Assembly: GCA_003139775.1 (NCBI GenBank) | Contig: PLGI01000169.1 | Span: 1-36,881, forward strand | Reading direction: 5' to 3' | Source: Syntrophaceae bacterium | GTDB taxonomy: Bacteria > Desulfobacterota > Syntrophia > Syntrophales > Smithellaceae | Length of the DNA: 36,881 bases | Part shown: in pieces, positions 8,084 to 16,146 of the stretch | Layout of the letters: every line of letters starts with the position of its first letter | Position numbering within the stretch: the stretch's first letter is position 1 | The notes under the pieces: generated by a model | Database searches by the model: none | Told to the model about the DNA's origin: nothing | What the model saw: only the letters and a program-made list of their open reading frames with translations | Program-made: the position numbers and the translations under genes

Positions 8084-9820
8084 ATGGATAGAATTATTAA
8101 AAGTTTAGTTGAGGACCTATTAAAGACTCAAGAAATGACGGCTGAAAATGAAGATAAGGATTTTGAAAGGTTTGTAAATTATTGCATTATATCAAGGGAA
8201 TATAATAGAAGTTTTGATTTGGAGGATACATTAACAGGCTCTGGTGACGATACTGGAATTGACGGTATTGGAATTATTGTAAATGGACAGTTGATGGAAA
8301 ATACGGAGGATATAGACTTTTTTATTAATAATAATAAGTTTCTGGAAGTTACATTTGTATTTACACAAGCTAAAACTTCTTCGGATTTTTCGAGCAGTGA
8401 GATAAATAATTTTGCATTTGGTGTAAAAGATTTTTTTGCCGAAAAGCATAAATTGAGGAGAAACAAAACAATTCAGGGTTTTATTGATATATCAAATCAT
8501 ATCTTCGATAATGCACAATACTTAAAGGTTAATCCAACATGTAAATTATTCTATGTTACAAATGGAGTCTATAGGTCTGATCAAAACAACGAGGCGGTAA
8601 GAAAAACTACAATAACAGATCTGGATCAAACTAAATTATTTTCAGAGGTAAATTTTGATATTTATGGGTCCAGTGAAATTACGAAGATATATCGCGATTC
8701 GAAAAACACTGTGACTACAACTATAATCTTCCAAGCAAAGGTGACTCTTCCTGAGATACCTTTGATAAAAGAATCTTATCTAGGAATAATTCCGTTATCT
8801 GAGTTAAGCAAACTGATACTTGATGAGAACGGAAATGTTAGAAATATCTTTTACGATAATATTCGAGATTTTGAAGGTTTCAATAATCCCGTTAACAAGG
8901 GAATTATGGAAACGCTCAAGGGGAAGGCACCTGAAATCTTTGCCGTTCTAAATAATGGAATAACGGTCGTTGCAAGTAAATTGCGGCCGTCTGCGAATAA
9001 ATTTACAATTACGGATTACCAAATAGTTAATGGATGCCAGACATGCTACGTCCTTGCCGATTATTTGAAGAAAAATATGGAAAGCGACATATCGTTACCA
9101 ATAAAACTTATAATAACAGAAAATGATGAGATTGCTAATAGAATAACCGTTGCAACTAATAGTCAAACAGCTATAAAACGCGAGCAATTACAAGCGATGA
9201 CAGAGTTTCAAAAGAATTTAGAATTATATTATTCTTCCTTTAAAGGAGATAACCAATTATTTTACGAGCGACGCTCTGGTCAATATCAAAGTGATAGTAA
9301 CGTTATAAAGGCGAGAATAATAAATATTCAAAATCAAATTAAAGCTTTCTCTTCAATATTTTATGAAAATCCTGATAGGGTAACGACTTATTTTGGAAGT
9401 GTAGTTAAGCAAAATGTTGAAATTGAGGACCCAAAGATATTTAACACCAATCATCAGTATCAATTATATTATTTATCCGGCTTAGCATATTACAGATTGG
9501 ATTCACTCTTTCGGTCTAGGAGTATAGGACCAAGATATCGAAAAATAAGATTTTTCTTATTAATGCTTTTCAGAATGATACTATCTCCAAAAACTTTGGA
9601 GATGCAATATATGAATAGCAAGAAAAAAGTAAGTCAGTATTGTGACCCGATCATAAAAGTACTAAATGATAAAAAGAAAACTTTAAAGGTCTTTGAGAAA
9701 GCAGTAGAAATAGTTAACCTTTCGAAGGTGGATATTGATGATAAACAATCAATTAAACAGACTGTCTTTACCAATGATTTAAAGAAAGCTTACTACAAAA
9801 TATATAAAGCAAAAGAATGA
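8084..9820 (+). CDS. AIPR-family abortive infection phage resistance protein
   Basis: This 578-residue protein belongs to the AIPR (abortive infection phage resistance) family. The N-terminal region looks like a PD-(D/E)XK nuclease: Asp60 in TGIDGIGI and the Gln-Ala-Lys of FVFTQAKTS at about 91-99. The AIPR core follows with YDNIRDFEGFNNPVN, FAVLNNGITVVASKL, YQIVNGCQTCYVLAD and ITVATNSQTAI, all hallmark segments. The start at 8084 is chosen because AGGGGAAAAG lies directly upstream; an earlier ATG at 8060 overlaps the small upstream frame. Members are thought to act on nucleic acid and stop growth of infected cells. It stands without an obvious partner apart from the short upstream peptide and the convergent XRE regulator. 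Confidence 0.87.
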   Translation: MDRIIKSLVEDLLKTQEMTAENEDKDFERFVNYCIISREYNRSFDLEDTLTGSGDDTGIDGIGIIVNGQLMENTEDIDFFINNNKFLEVTFVFTQAKTSSDFSSSEINNFAFGVKDFFAEKHKLRRNKTIQGFIDISNHIFDNAQYLKVNPTCKLFYVTNGVYRSDQNNEAVRKTTITDLDQTKLFSEVNFDIYGSSEITKIYRDSKNTVTTTIIFQAKVTLPEIPLIKESYLGIIPLSELSKLILDENGNVRNIFYDNIRDFEGFNNPVNKGIMETLKGKAPEIFAVLNNGITVVASKLRPSANKFTITDYQIVNGCQTCYVLADYLKKNMESDISLPIKLIITENDEIANRITVATNSQTAIKREQLQAMTEFQKNLELYYSSFKGDNQLFYERRSGQYQSDSNVIKARIINIQNQIKAFSSIFYENPDRVTTYFGSVVKQNVEIEDPKIFNTNHQYQLYYLSGLAYYRLDSLFRSRSIGPRYRKIRFFLLMLFRMILSPKTLEMQYMNSKKKVSQYCDPIIKVLNDKKKTLKVFEKAVEIVNLSKVDIDDKQSIKQTVFTNDLKKAYYKIYKAKE

Positions 9821-9887
9821 TCAGGTAGCGGCATTGGTGAAAAAATTTACCCTAGTAGAACAAGCCACCAGACTTTAGATGATAAAG

Positions 9888-9915
9888 TACCCCTCTGGTG
9901 CTCGGTGGGGGGGTA
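9888..9915. terminator. possible bidirectional terminator hairpin
   Basis: TACCCC and GGGGTA pair around a loop (about 9888-9915) between the convergent AIPR and XRE genes. The position fits a shared terminator, but no clear T-run follows, so confidence is modest. Confidence 0.35.
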
Positions 9916-9936
9916 TAAAGCGCTAGGGGATTGAAT

Positions 9937-10302
9937 TTATTTCTTCTTGTTTCTTTTCTGAATGGTCAAATTGGCTTCCATTGATTTAACACCCCTGACC
10001 ATATCAGAAAATATTTTGAGGGCTTCTGGGGAAGATTCATTGATTTCTGCAATGACGGCCTTTTTCAAATTTCTAATATCTTCCGGTTTTGAAGGCACGG
10101 CAAGCAAATCATTGACAGTAACATTCAGTCCCAAGGCCACTTTGATTAAAGTATCAATCGACCAATTCTTTTCCGCTCGTTCAATGGCGCCTATGTGGGT
10201 ATAATGCAAATCTGACTTGTAGCCAAGCTCTTCCTGGGATAACCTTCTTTCCTTTCTCAATTGCCGTATCCGTTCCCCGACCAACTTTTTTAAGTCTTCC
10301 AC
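9937..10302 (-). CDS. XRE-family transcriptional regulator
   Basis: This 121-residue protein has an N-terminal XRE/Cro HTH (residues about 8-62; RLSQEELGYKSDLHYTHIG, then AIERAEKNWSIDTL) and a C-terminal tail (SPEALKIFSDMVRGVKSM) seen in some stand-alone XRE proteins. It is longer than the R-M controller protein and lies next to AIPR rather than the nuclease genes, so it is probably a regulator of an island gene or of itself. The upstream 200 bp (10303-10508) are AT-rich and probably hold its promoter and that of the divergent small gene. No operator is evident. Confidence 0.8.
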   Translation of the reverse strand: MEDLKKLVGERIRQLRKERRLSQEELGYKSDLHYTHIGAIERAEKNWSIDTLIKVALGLNVTVNDLLAVPSKPEDIRNLKKAVIAEINESSPEALKIFSDMVRGVKSMEANLTIQKRNKKK

Positions 10303-10508
10303 GTTATCCCCCTAAATTGCTTATTTTTTTATAAACAATAAGGGTATTATGGTCTACAGTCTTAAATAACTAATTTATCTTGATTATGTTTATTATAGGC
10401 TGTATAAAATCCAGTAAAGGAAATGAAAGTATCCAATATGACGACATTTAAGGCCTTGATTAAAGCATTGTAGCTTAGTTTTCGTCGATAGAAAGGGAAA
10501 AACGAGAA

Positions 10509-10871
10509 ATGAACAAATTAAATTCTTTGCGGCAAGCTGCCGTGAAAGGATATTCTGCTATTTCAAATAGTTTATTTAAGATTACCATAATCGTTTGCTT
10601 CATAATATTTCTGATAATCTATTATCAATCTACATTGAACCAAAGGTATCAATATTATAATTGGGAAAATAACATCGTATTTTTTGACACGAAAAAGGGC
10701 GAGATGTATGCGTTAAGTATGAAGGATGGTATATGGATTAAGTTGTCTCCATTTAGCGAATCGAAAGCAATACCGATTAAAAAAGCAATACCTACTCCTC
10801 CAGACGGATTTAGTGGTGTAGGAAGTAGTGTAGTTCCAGAATTTGATATTGTTAAACCTAAGAATAAATGA
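10509..10871 (+). CDS. small single-pass membrane protein, unknown
   Basis: This 120-residue protein has one transmembrane helix (about residues 23-41) after a short basic N-terminus, followed by a probably periplasmic domain ending in a Pro-rich segment (AIPTPPDGFSGVG). A GAAAGGGAAAAACGAG stretch precedes the ATG. I do not recognise the family. Codon use and AT content match the island, and a lipoprotein gene follows 54 bp downstream on the same strand. Confidence 0.6.
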   Translation: MNKLNSLRQAAVKGYSAISNSLFKITIIVCFIIFLIIYYQSTLNQRYQYYNWENNIVFFDTKKGEMYALSMKDGIWIKLSPFSESKAIPIKKAIPTPPDGFSGVGSSVVPEFDIVKPKNK

Positions 10872-10925
10872 AATGAGTTAAGAAAATCAGCTATATTTTT
10901 TCATCCAGTAAATTATGGAGAATTT

Positions 10926-11279
10926 ATGAATAAATTATTTTTAATCATTTTGGTCAGTATTCTAGGAGTAGTAAGCTGTTGTTTTATGTCCCCTGAGGTT
11001 ATATCAACGGGACCTGATACATACACTGTTACATCTGGCACAAGCATTGGCTTTTCCAGTGCCGGTGTTAGGGCAGAGGTTTATCGTGCTGCAAATGAAT
11101 TTTGTGCAAAGCGTGCTTTGGTAATGGTTCCAGTTTCAATAGATGCTCGCGAGGGTGAATTGGGTCGACACCCACCGAGCGCCACATTAGTATTTAGAGC
11201 TTTGAAACCTGGCGATCCAGATATTAAGCGTGTAAATGTAGAAGGGCCTGACTCAATTCAGCGCAATCAAGATCGCTAG
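10926..11279 (+). CDS. small lipoprotein
   Basis: This 117-residue protein has a signal peptide ending in a lipobox-like GVVSCC (Cys18/19), indicating export and lipidation. The mature part contains GPDTYTVTSG and EFCAKRALVMVPV, a layout common in tiny lipoproteins carried by mobile integron cassettes. TATGGAGAATTT precedes the ATG. Directly downstream is an attC-like half site (11292-11335), so the gene may be a stranded cassette. The function is unknown. Confidence 0.65.
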   Translation: MNKLFLIILVSILGVVSCCFMSPEVISTGPDTYTVTSGTSIGFSSAGVRAEVYRAANEFCAKRALVMVPVSIDAREGELGRHPPSATLVFRALKPGDPDIKRVNVEGPDSIQRNQDR

Positions 11280-11291
11280 TAAATGAAAAAA

Positions 11292-11335
11292 TATAACAAG
11301 TCGCTCAAAGCCGTTCGCTTCCGCTCACTGGACAG
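11292..11335 (+). repeat. decayed integron attC-like site
   Basis: Just after the lipoprotein stop, TATAACAAGTCGCTCAAAG then CCGTTCGCTTCCGCTCACTG resemble the left part and central arm of common attC sites (TAACAA-type simple site followed by a GCTTCGC loop). The expected closing GTTRRRY box is not seen, so the site is broken. The rest of the 11280-11554 gap is AT-rich and holds nothing else I can name. Confidence 0.45.
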
Positions 11336-11554
11336 TAGTAGATGACACCAATTCTAAAGATTGTAAAAAAAATGACTTGAGTAGAACATGCCAAAATAGA
11401 CACGAAAAAATAATTCAAGATTGATTATTGACTACACCTACAAAGTGTTAAAAATATGCAGTTATTAAAATTGAGGATTACTATTTAAAAGGTGGCATCC
11501 GAAATCGATAATGAGCCAAGGAAAGACCTCTTTGTCCTTACTGTTGCTCACTTT

Positions 11555-12403
11555 TCATTTACGTGAAGATTTAATTCCTTCAAAACCTTGGTCTGAACCC
11601 TCGGTAAATTCAGTATCTTTAAGACCATCGGATGATATTTTGAAGACTAATTTATCGTTGGTTGCTTCTACAATATCAATTACATAGTCTTTAAATCTAA
11701 CCTGTTTGGCTTTAGGTTCAAAAGTAAGATTTTGATAAAAAGCAGTTTTGGCATCGTATCCTCTTGTATATTCTCTATACATAATATTCATAGAAACATT
11801 ATTAATGCCGCTATAAATCAATTCATGATTAATATAACCGCATGTATTACCACCATAGTTAATATTTGCATCGCATAAAAAGTCATCATAATTAAAAACT
11901 GCTTTAATAAATTTTACATTTGATGGTTGCAGTTCAAAATCACCCGTTGTTACTATATGTTTTTTATAATGAAGAGCATTTTTCTTAACATTGCCACTAT
12001 CATCAACCAAAACTCCATAAATATTATTTCCATTAATGTCAGCAGGGAATATTATGTCATATAAAATACCGTCCACTTCGGTTTTGTCATATGATTCGTA
12101 TTGTGACTTGTTTTTAAATCCAGATATATTGAGTCTGGAATTAGAAAGTCCAAGCATAGATGGAGCATTCGCTGTCAACGTAAAGTCCTCTGTAGGCCTT
12201 AGGACAGTCTTCACATAACCTTTAAACACATAATAATCCTTCACCTTCAATATGCTTTGTCCAATGTAGATTATTTTTACTTCCTCTATCTGGTAATCTT
12301 TTACGTAAGAATGTCGGATTATTTGAGGTTGATGACCGCACCCAGAAACAAATGATATTGTGAAGAAAATAATAAGAATGAATAGAAATAATTTTCTTTT
12401 CAT
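11555..12403 (-). CDS. lipoprotein of unknown function
   Basis: This 282-residue protein has a basic N-terminus (MKRKLF), a hydrophobic signal segment, and the lipobox VSGC, so it is probably membrane-anchored by lipid. The start at 12403 is chosen because GGGAGGATTCAAG lies immediately upstream; a longer frame begins at 12418. The mature part is beta-rich with no recognisable domain. It is AT-rich like the island and is the last intact gene before the tRNA. I do not recognise a family. Confidence 0.6.
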   Translation of the reverse strand: MKRKLFLFILIIFFTISFVSGCGHQPQIIRHSYVKDYQIEEVKIIYIGQSILKVKDYYVFKGYVKTVLRPTEDFTLTANAPSMLGLSNSRLNISGFKNKSQYESYDKTEVDGILYDIIFPADINGNNIYGVLVDDSGNVKKNALHYKKHIVTTGDFELQPSNVKFIKAVFNYDDFLCDANINYGGNTCGYINHELIYSGINNVSMNIMYREYTRGYDAKTAFYQNLTFEPKAKQVRFKDYVIDIVEATNDKLVFKISSDGLKDTEFTEGSDQGFEGIKSSRK

Positions 12404-12766
12404 CTTGAATCCTCCCATTTATTAAATGTAGTGATTGAACTAATGAAAATGAATCTGTTTATTTAAGATACCAAATTTCTAATGATTTACAAGATATAAT
12501 TTACTCTTGTTTGTTTATTATGGAATGAAAGGTTGTATATTCATCTGAACTGACAATTTGATGATTACAGGAAGTAAGTATTAACTTGTTCATCCAATTT
12601 CTGTTTTACTTATCAACCTTCGTTTTTGAAAAATTTACCCTGGGGGAATTTAGGGCTTGAATACAAGCGGCAGCAGTATCTGTGGCCCTCATACCCCCCC
12701 TAATACGGAAAAGTCGTATCAAATTCAGAAGAATATTATTGAACGAGAAAACCCTGGAAATACTTC

Positions 12767-12797
12767 CAGTTAAAAGGTCATAATGTGACCTTTCTGG
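12767..12797. repeat. hairpin in the gene-free gap next to the tRNA (12404-12944)
   Basis: CCAGTTAAAAGGTCA pairs with TGACCTTTCTGG around a five-base loop, apart from a short bulge. The surrounding 540 bp between the lipoprotein gene and tRNA-Arg contain no credible gene. An ORF at 12606-12977 runs into the tRNA and is rejected. The hairpin may be a terminator or scar at the island border. Confidence 0.4.
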
Positions 12798-12944
12798 GAG
12801 CACCAAGAAGCAGTCTCTATTTGTAACCTCTTGTTTTATCTTATCAATGTTAATTAAAATTAAAAATGTGGGGACACAATGGGGACAAAAATCATTTATG
12901 GTAAAATTGTGATGATATGTAATTATGTAACATGTTGATATTAT

Positions 12945-13021
12945 TGGTGCCCCTGGCGCGAGTCGAACGCGCGGCACACGGATTAGGAATCCGTTGCTCT
13001 ATCCTTCTGAGCTACAGGGGC
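12945..13021 (-). tRNA. tRNA-Arg (anticodon CCT)
   Basis: On the minus strand the sequence folds as a full cloverleaf: acceptor GCCCCTG pairing with CAGGGGC, D-stem GCTC/GAGC, anticodon stem ACGGA/TCCGT with loop TTCCTAA (anticodon CCT), T-stem GCGCG/CGCGC with loop TTCGACT, discriminator A and an encoded CCA. The 3' end points to the AT-rich island on the left; tRNA 3' ends are common attachment sites for integrases, though no integrase gene is visible here. Confidence 0.95.
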
Positions 13022-13084
13022 AACCATTTTTTATAAGAGTTGCCGCGATTTAACATTCTTTCACAAACCTGTCAATTGGAAGAA

Positions 13085-13192
13085 AGATTGCCACCCGGCA
13101 TTCGTCGGGGACCCCGCCAGCCAAGAGGCGGCTACCCTGAATAACCTGAATACCCTAAAGGGCACCATGGGGTCACGCGTCGCAATGACAGC
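13085..13192. repeat. intergenic GC-rich repeat block
   Basis: Between the tRNA and the radical SAM gene lies a GC-rich, gene-free stretch containing ACCCTAAAGGGCACCATGG (13152-13170) and ending in CGCAATGACAG. Similar wording (GAATAACCTAAAGGTCAC) occurs at 20965-20982, and an AATGACAG end recurs at 14703-14710. It looks like a composite of dispersed REP-type repeats. Confidence 0.45.
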
Positions 13193-14653
13193 TTAATCGC
13201 TTTCCGGTTCAAACTGATTTTTCGCTGACCAGAATGATGGTAGATGGCGCAGTAAATATATGAGACTTTTGCGATGCTGCCAGATACGGTTGCGGAATTT
13301 TTTGCGCCAGGCGGTATCGGAATAAAAGCGCTTCACATGCTCATTATAGAGTTGATCGAGTCTCTTTTGGGAGGCAATTCCTTTCGGCACAAAAACAAAA
13401 TTGAGACAGTTCATCAGACGCCAGTCTTCATTGAATGTTCCCTCGTCTTTTATTGTGTTCCAAAGCGGCGCTCCGGGAAAAGGCGTAAATTTTGCCATGT
13501 TCATGTCGTCCAACCCAAGCGTTATGATAAAGTCGGATGTGCGCTTGATTGATTCTTCCGTCTCTCCGGGCAAACCCATCATGAATAACCCTTTGGCGCG
13601 CAATCCGGCCCTCTGAATCCGCTGTACGGTATCGCAAACATCATCCAGCGATACGCCGGATTTGTGCCGCTCAAGCATCTGCGGATCGGCGGATTCAATG
13701 CCTAAAGAAACCATTAGGCATCCGGAGTCTTTGAGCATCTTTAACAAATCATAATCAGTGTAGCCCACGCGCACAGCGCAGTTAAAATTAATTCCCAGAG
13801 GATAACGGCTGAGTTTTTCGCAAAGTTCAACAATCCGCGGACGGTTCATTGTAAACAAATCATCGTAGATGTTGACATGGTGCACGCCGAATTTTGTCCG
13901 CAAATATTTCATGTGTTCGTAAATGTAAGCGGCGGAATTGTAGCGGAATCCTTTTTTGAAAACGGAGCGGTCGCAGTAGGAACATTGATAAACGCAGCCC
14001 CGCGAGGTAATCATCGTTGCCCCGGGAGTATGGACATAGCTGAATAATGGCAAGTGGTAATCGCCGGGAAAACCTTTGAGCTTTTCGTAGGCGGGAAACG
14101 GCAGGCTGTCTAAATCGGATATTTTCGGACGCGGATCATTGGTAATAACTTCTGATCCACGGCGCCAGATCAACCCTTTAATTTCAGCGGGGTCAAAGCC
14201 GGCGGCAAGCTCAGACATCGTTACTTCACCCTCGCCGGTAACAAGAAAATCAAAAGCCGGATAATCCTGCAGAAGCTTTCCCTCTAGCGCGGAGACATGG
14301 ACTCCTCCGCACACTGTCATGGTATCAGGAGATTGCCCTTTGATTTTTTGCGCAAGATCGGCGGCATCGGGAAACGATGATGTTGTTGCCGAAAAGCCGA
14401 TGATCTGCGGCTGATAGGTTAAGATTGCCTGCGCCTGTTTTTGCAGGTCAAACGGAACATCAAGACCGAGGCAATCGTAAACAAAAACATTATGGCCCTG
14501 CGCTATTAAATAAGCGGCGATGGAGAGAAGTCCTTGAGGCACCATCCGATTGGCAATATCGGTAATGTCGCGCTTTCCGGGAAACCAATTGAATCCCCGC
14601 GGATGAACAAGGGCGATGCGTTTTTTGTCATTTCCGACAGCAGTATGCGTCAT
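13193..14653 (-). CDS. B12-binding radical SAM enzyme
   Basis: This 486-residue protein has an N-terminal cobalamin-binding-like Rossmann domain (GLLSIAAYLIAQGHNVFVYD; IIGFSATTSSFPDA; VCGGVHVSALEG) and a radical SAM domain with the cluster-binding CVYQCSYC (Cys220, Cys224, Cys227). Later segments GIESADPQMLERHKSG and KGLFMMGLPGETEESI are typical of the BchE/P-methylase-like class. Such enzymes catalyse C-methylation, cyclisation or other radical steps. It is the last gene downstream of a ketosynthase-like gene and probably tailors the product of the fatty-acid-like cluster. Its substrate is unknown. It could instead act independently, because repeats separate it from its neighbour. Confidence 0.88.
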   Translation of the reverse strand: MTHTAVGNDKKRIALVHPRGFNWFPGKRDITDIANRMVPQGLLSIAAYLIAQGHNVFVYDCLGLDVPFDLQKQAQAILTYQPQIIGFSATTSSFPDAADLAQKIKGQSPDTMTVCGGVHVSALEGKLLQDYPAFDFLVTGEGEVTMSELAAGFDPAEIKGLIWRRGSEVITNDPRPKISDLDSLPFPAYEKLKGFPGDYHLPLFSYVHTPGATMITSRGCVYQCSYCDRSVFKKGFRYNSAAYIYEHMKYLRTKFGVHHVNIYDDLFTMNRPRIVELCEKLSRYPLGINFNCAVRVGYTDYDLLKMLKDSGCLMVSLGIESADPQMLERHKSGVSLDDVCDTVQRIQRAGLRAKGLFMMGLPGETEESIKRTSDFIITLGLDDMNMAKFTPFPGAPLWNTIKDEGTFNEDWRLMNCLNFVFVPKGIASQKRLDQLYNEHVKRFYSDTAWRKKFRNRIWQHRKSLIYLLRHLPSFWSAKNQFEPESD

Positions 14654-14676
14654 AATTAACTTTCATTTCGTTATGT

Positions 14677-14710
14677 GTGTCCCCCGCCGGCGGAGGACAC
14701 GGAATGACAG
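14677..14710. repeat. palindromic REP-type repeat
   Basis: GTGTCCCCCGCC and GGCGGAGGACAC form a near-perfect 12-bp stem (14677-14700), followed by GGAATGACAG. It lies between the radical SAM and chain-length-factor-like genes and could act as a terminator or transcript stabiliser. Confidence 0.55.
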
Positions 14711-14720
14711 GCTGTTAAAT

Positions 14721-15728
14721 TTATTTTGTTGACGCTACGACAAGCGCCTGTTTCCCCGAAGCGTGACAATTATAGTGCACGAAAAGAGCTGCCGGTATTT
14801 CCCGCAGGGCGCGTGCTATCCCGAAAGCGGCTGCTGTAGAATGAATACCACAATAAGGCAAATAATCGTCAACCTCCCAACCTTTGAGTTTCCAGAAGTC
14901 AGAGTCAATTTTATTCAAGCGGAAACCCGGAAGTAAAAAACGTTTTTTTTTCTGCCAAGCACTATCTGCGGGAATAAGCTTTTCGCTTTGGCTTAAAATA
15001 TTTTCGCTTGCGGAAAATTCTTCCGGCGAAATTATTTTGTTGCCAAAATCCACCGCCAGTATATTGCCAATATAATTCTCCTTATCTTTTCCCAGCAAAA
15101 GCCAGGAACTGCCTTCGCCCATCGGCATGGAGTGGGAGTTCTCCGGCGTTAAGTTCACGCGTTCGCGGTATTCCTCAACAGTGGGAGTAAAAATATCACA
15201 ACCGCCGACCAGCGCAAGCTCTATTTCACCGCTTTCCAGATAGCTAAGAGCTAGCCATAAAGCCGATTCGAAAGATAATTCTTCCTGAGATATGGTCAGC
15301 ACGGTTCCCGTAACTTCGCAAATCCGCGCCAGAACAAACGCGGCGGCATTGCTCACCGAATTGGCGAACTGATTGGGACTGGGGAATCCGCCTCCATGCT
15401 TGAACACCTGAGTAATGAACGGCATTATTTCGTCAACGTTTCCCAATCCCGTCGAGAGAAATATCCCCACTTTTTTCCCTTTTAAATAACCAAGCGATAC
15501 TTTTTGCAGACAGGCGATCCCTCCGCAACAGACCATCTTGATGAATCTTCCGGCGCGGCGCATCGGTTGTCCCATAATTTCGTTGACCAGATCGTCGGGA
15601 TTCAAGGGCAATTTGCTTTCTTCCCAAAGCGCATCGCGATTGGGCGTGAGTGACGGGCCTATGTAACTTGCGGCGATCACTGGCATGGATTTCTGGATTA
15701 TTTTTTGATTACTATTTTTTATGCTCAT
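14721..15728 (-). CDS. ketosynthase-like protein lacking the active-site Cys (chain-length-factor-like)
   Basis: This 335-residue protein has the condensing-enzyme (KAS I/II) fold: GIFLSTGLGNVDE, FPSPNQFANSVSNAAA, ELALVGGCD, MGEGSSWLLL, and a late CGIHSTAAAFG carrying the equivalent of the second His region. The nucleophilic-elbow Cys is absent: TISQEELSFE places Glu150 where TACSSS would put Cys. Chain-length factors of type II polyketide systems also lack this Cys, usually with Gln. The protein is therefore likely to form a heterodimer with the intact ketosynthase at 16147-17313 and set chain length or decarboxylate malonyl-ACP. The two genes are not adjacent; a broken small gene lies between them. 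Confidence 0.78.
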   Translation of the reverse strand: MSIKNSNQKIIQKSMPVIAASYIGPSLTPNRDALWEESKLPLNPDDLVNEIMGQPMRRAGRFIKMVCCGGIACLQKVSLGYLKGKKVGIFLSTGLGNVDEIMPFITQVFKHGGGFPSPNQFANSVSNAAAFVLARICEVTGTVLTISQEELSFESALWLALSYLESGEIELALVGGCDIFTPTVEEYRERVNLTPENSHSMPMGEGSSWLLLGKDKENYIGNILAVDFGNKIISPEEFSASENILSQSEKLIPADSAWQKKKRFLLPGFRLNKIDSDFWKLKGWEVDDYLPYCGIHSTAAAFGIARALREIPAALFVHYNCHASGKQALVVASTK

Positions 15729-15750
15729 ATTTTTTTATTCGTAAATTGTT

Positions 15751-15779
15751 GTCATTCCCGCCTCCGAGTGGGAATCCAG
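15751..15779. repeat. dispersed palindromic repeat (GTCATTCC...GGAATCCAG type)
   Basis: GTCATTCCCGCC then GAGTGGGAATCCAG forms a short imperfect hairpin. A closely similar unit lies inside prmC at 32114-32140, and half copies occur at 22441-22450 and 14701-14710. This is a common type of dispersed repeat in proteobacteria. Confidence 0.6.
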
Positions 15780-15787
15780 TATTTTCA

Positions 15788-16083
15788 TTAAATAGAATTG
15801 TTCCCTTTTCGCCTTTTATCTTTTTTTCGGAATAAATTCTTAAACCAGCTAAAGTCGATGGAAGCATAGTAATCATTTCCATCATACTTCTTATTTATAT
15901 TTCCAAAGAAAAACTTCAGTGGCCAGTTGTTGCCTCACCAAGCATACATTCCAAATAACGCAACAAGCGCAAACACCAATATGGAATCACTCCAATTATC
16001 TTTCATTATTGAATGTATTATATACCCCCTCCAATACAGAAGAACGCCATAATCCTAGACAGTATTCGCCACTCTTTATTCAT
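15788..16083 (-). pseudogene. broken small membrane protein gene
   Basis: A good ribosome site (AAGGGGTAAT) precedes ATG at 16083, giving MNKEWRILSRIMAFFCIGGG before a stop at 16018. A second frame, shifted by two bases, continues from about 16006 with DSILVFALVALFGMYAW, then an in-frame TGA (15935-15937), then GNNWPLKFFFGNINKKY and a basic tail to 15788. The pieces read as one membrane protein damaged by a frameshift and a nonsense codon. It fills most of the 417-bp gap between the two ketosynthase genes. Confidence 0.5.
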
Positions 16084-16146
16084 ATTACCCCTTATAATAT
16101 TACCAAGAAATAAGATAATGGCAGCCGCCTTTTTTCTTTCATGCGG

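Noticed and set aside
12841-12912. Plus-strand tail reading VGTQWGQKSFMVKL, like the C-terminus of some tyrosine integrases
   Set aside because: Stops lie close upstream and no catalytic Arg/His/Tyr motifs are present, so it is too weak to call an integrase remnant.
12606-12977. 123-codon minus-strand ORF next to the tRNA
   Set aside because: It begins inside the tRNA-Arg gene, has no ribosome site and no protein-like composition.
15935-15937. In-frame TGA as a possible selenocysteine codon
   Set aside because: A second lesion (frameshift) in the same small gene makes decay the better explanation, and no SECIS-like hairpin was identified.
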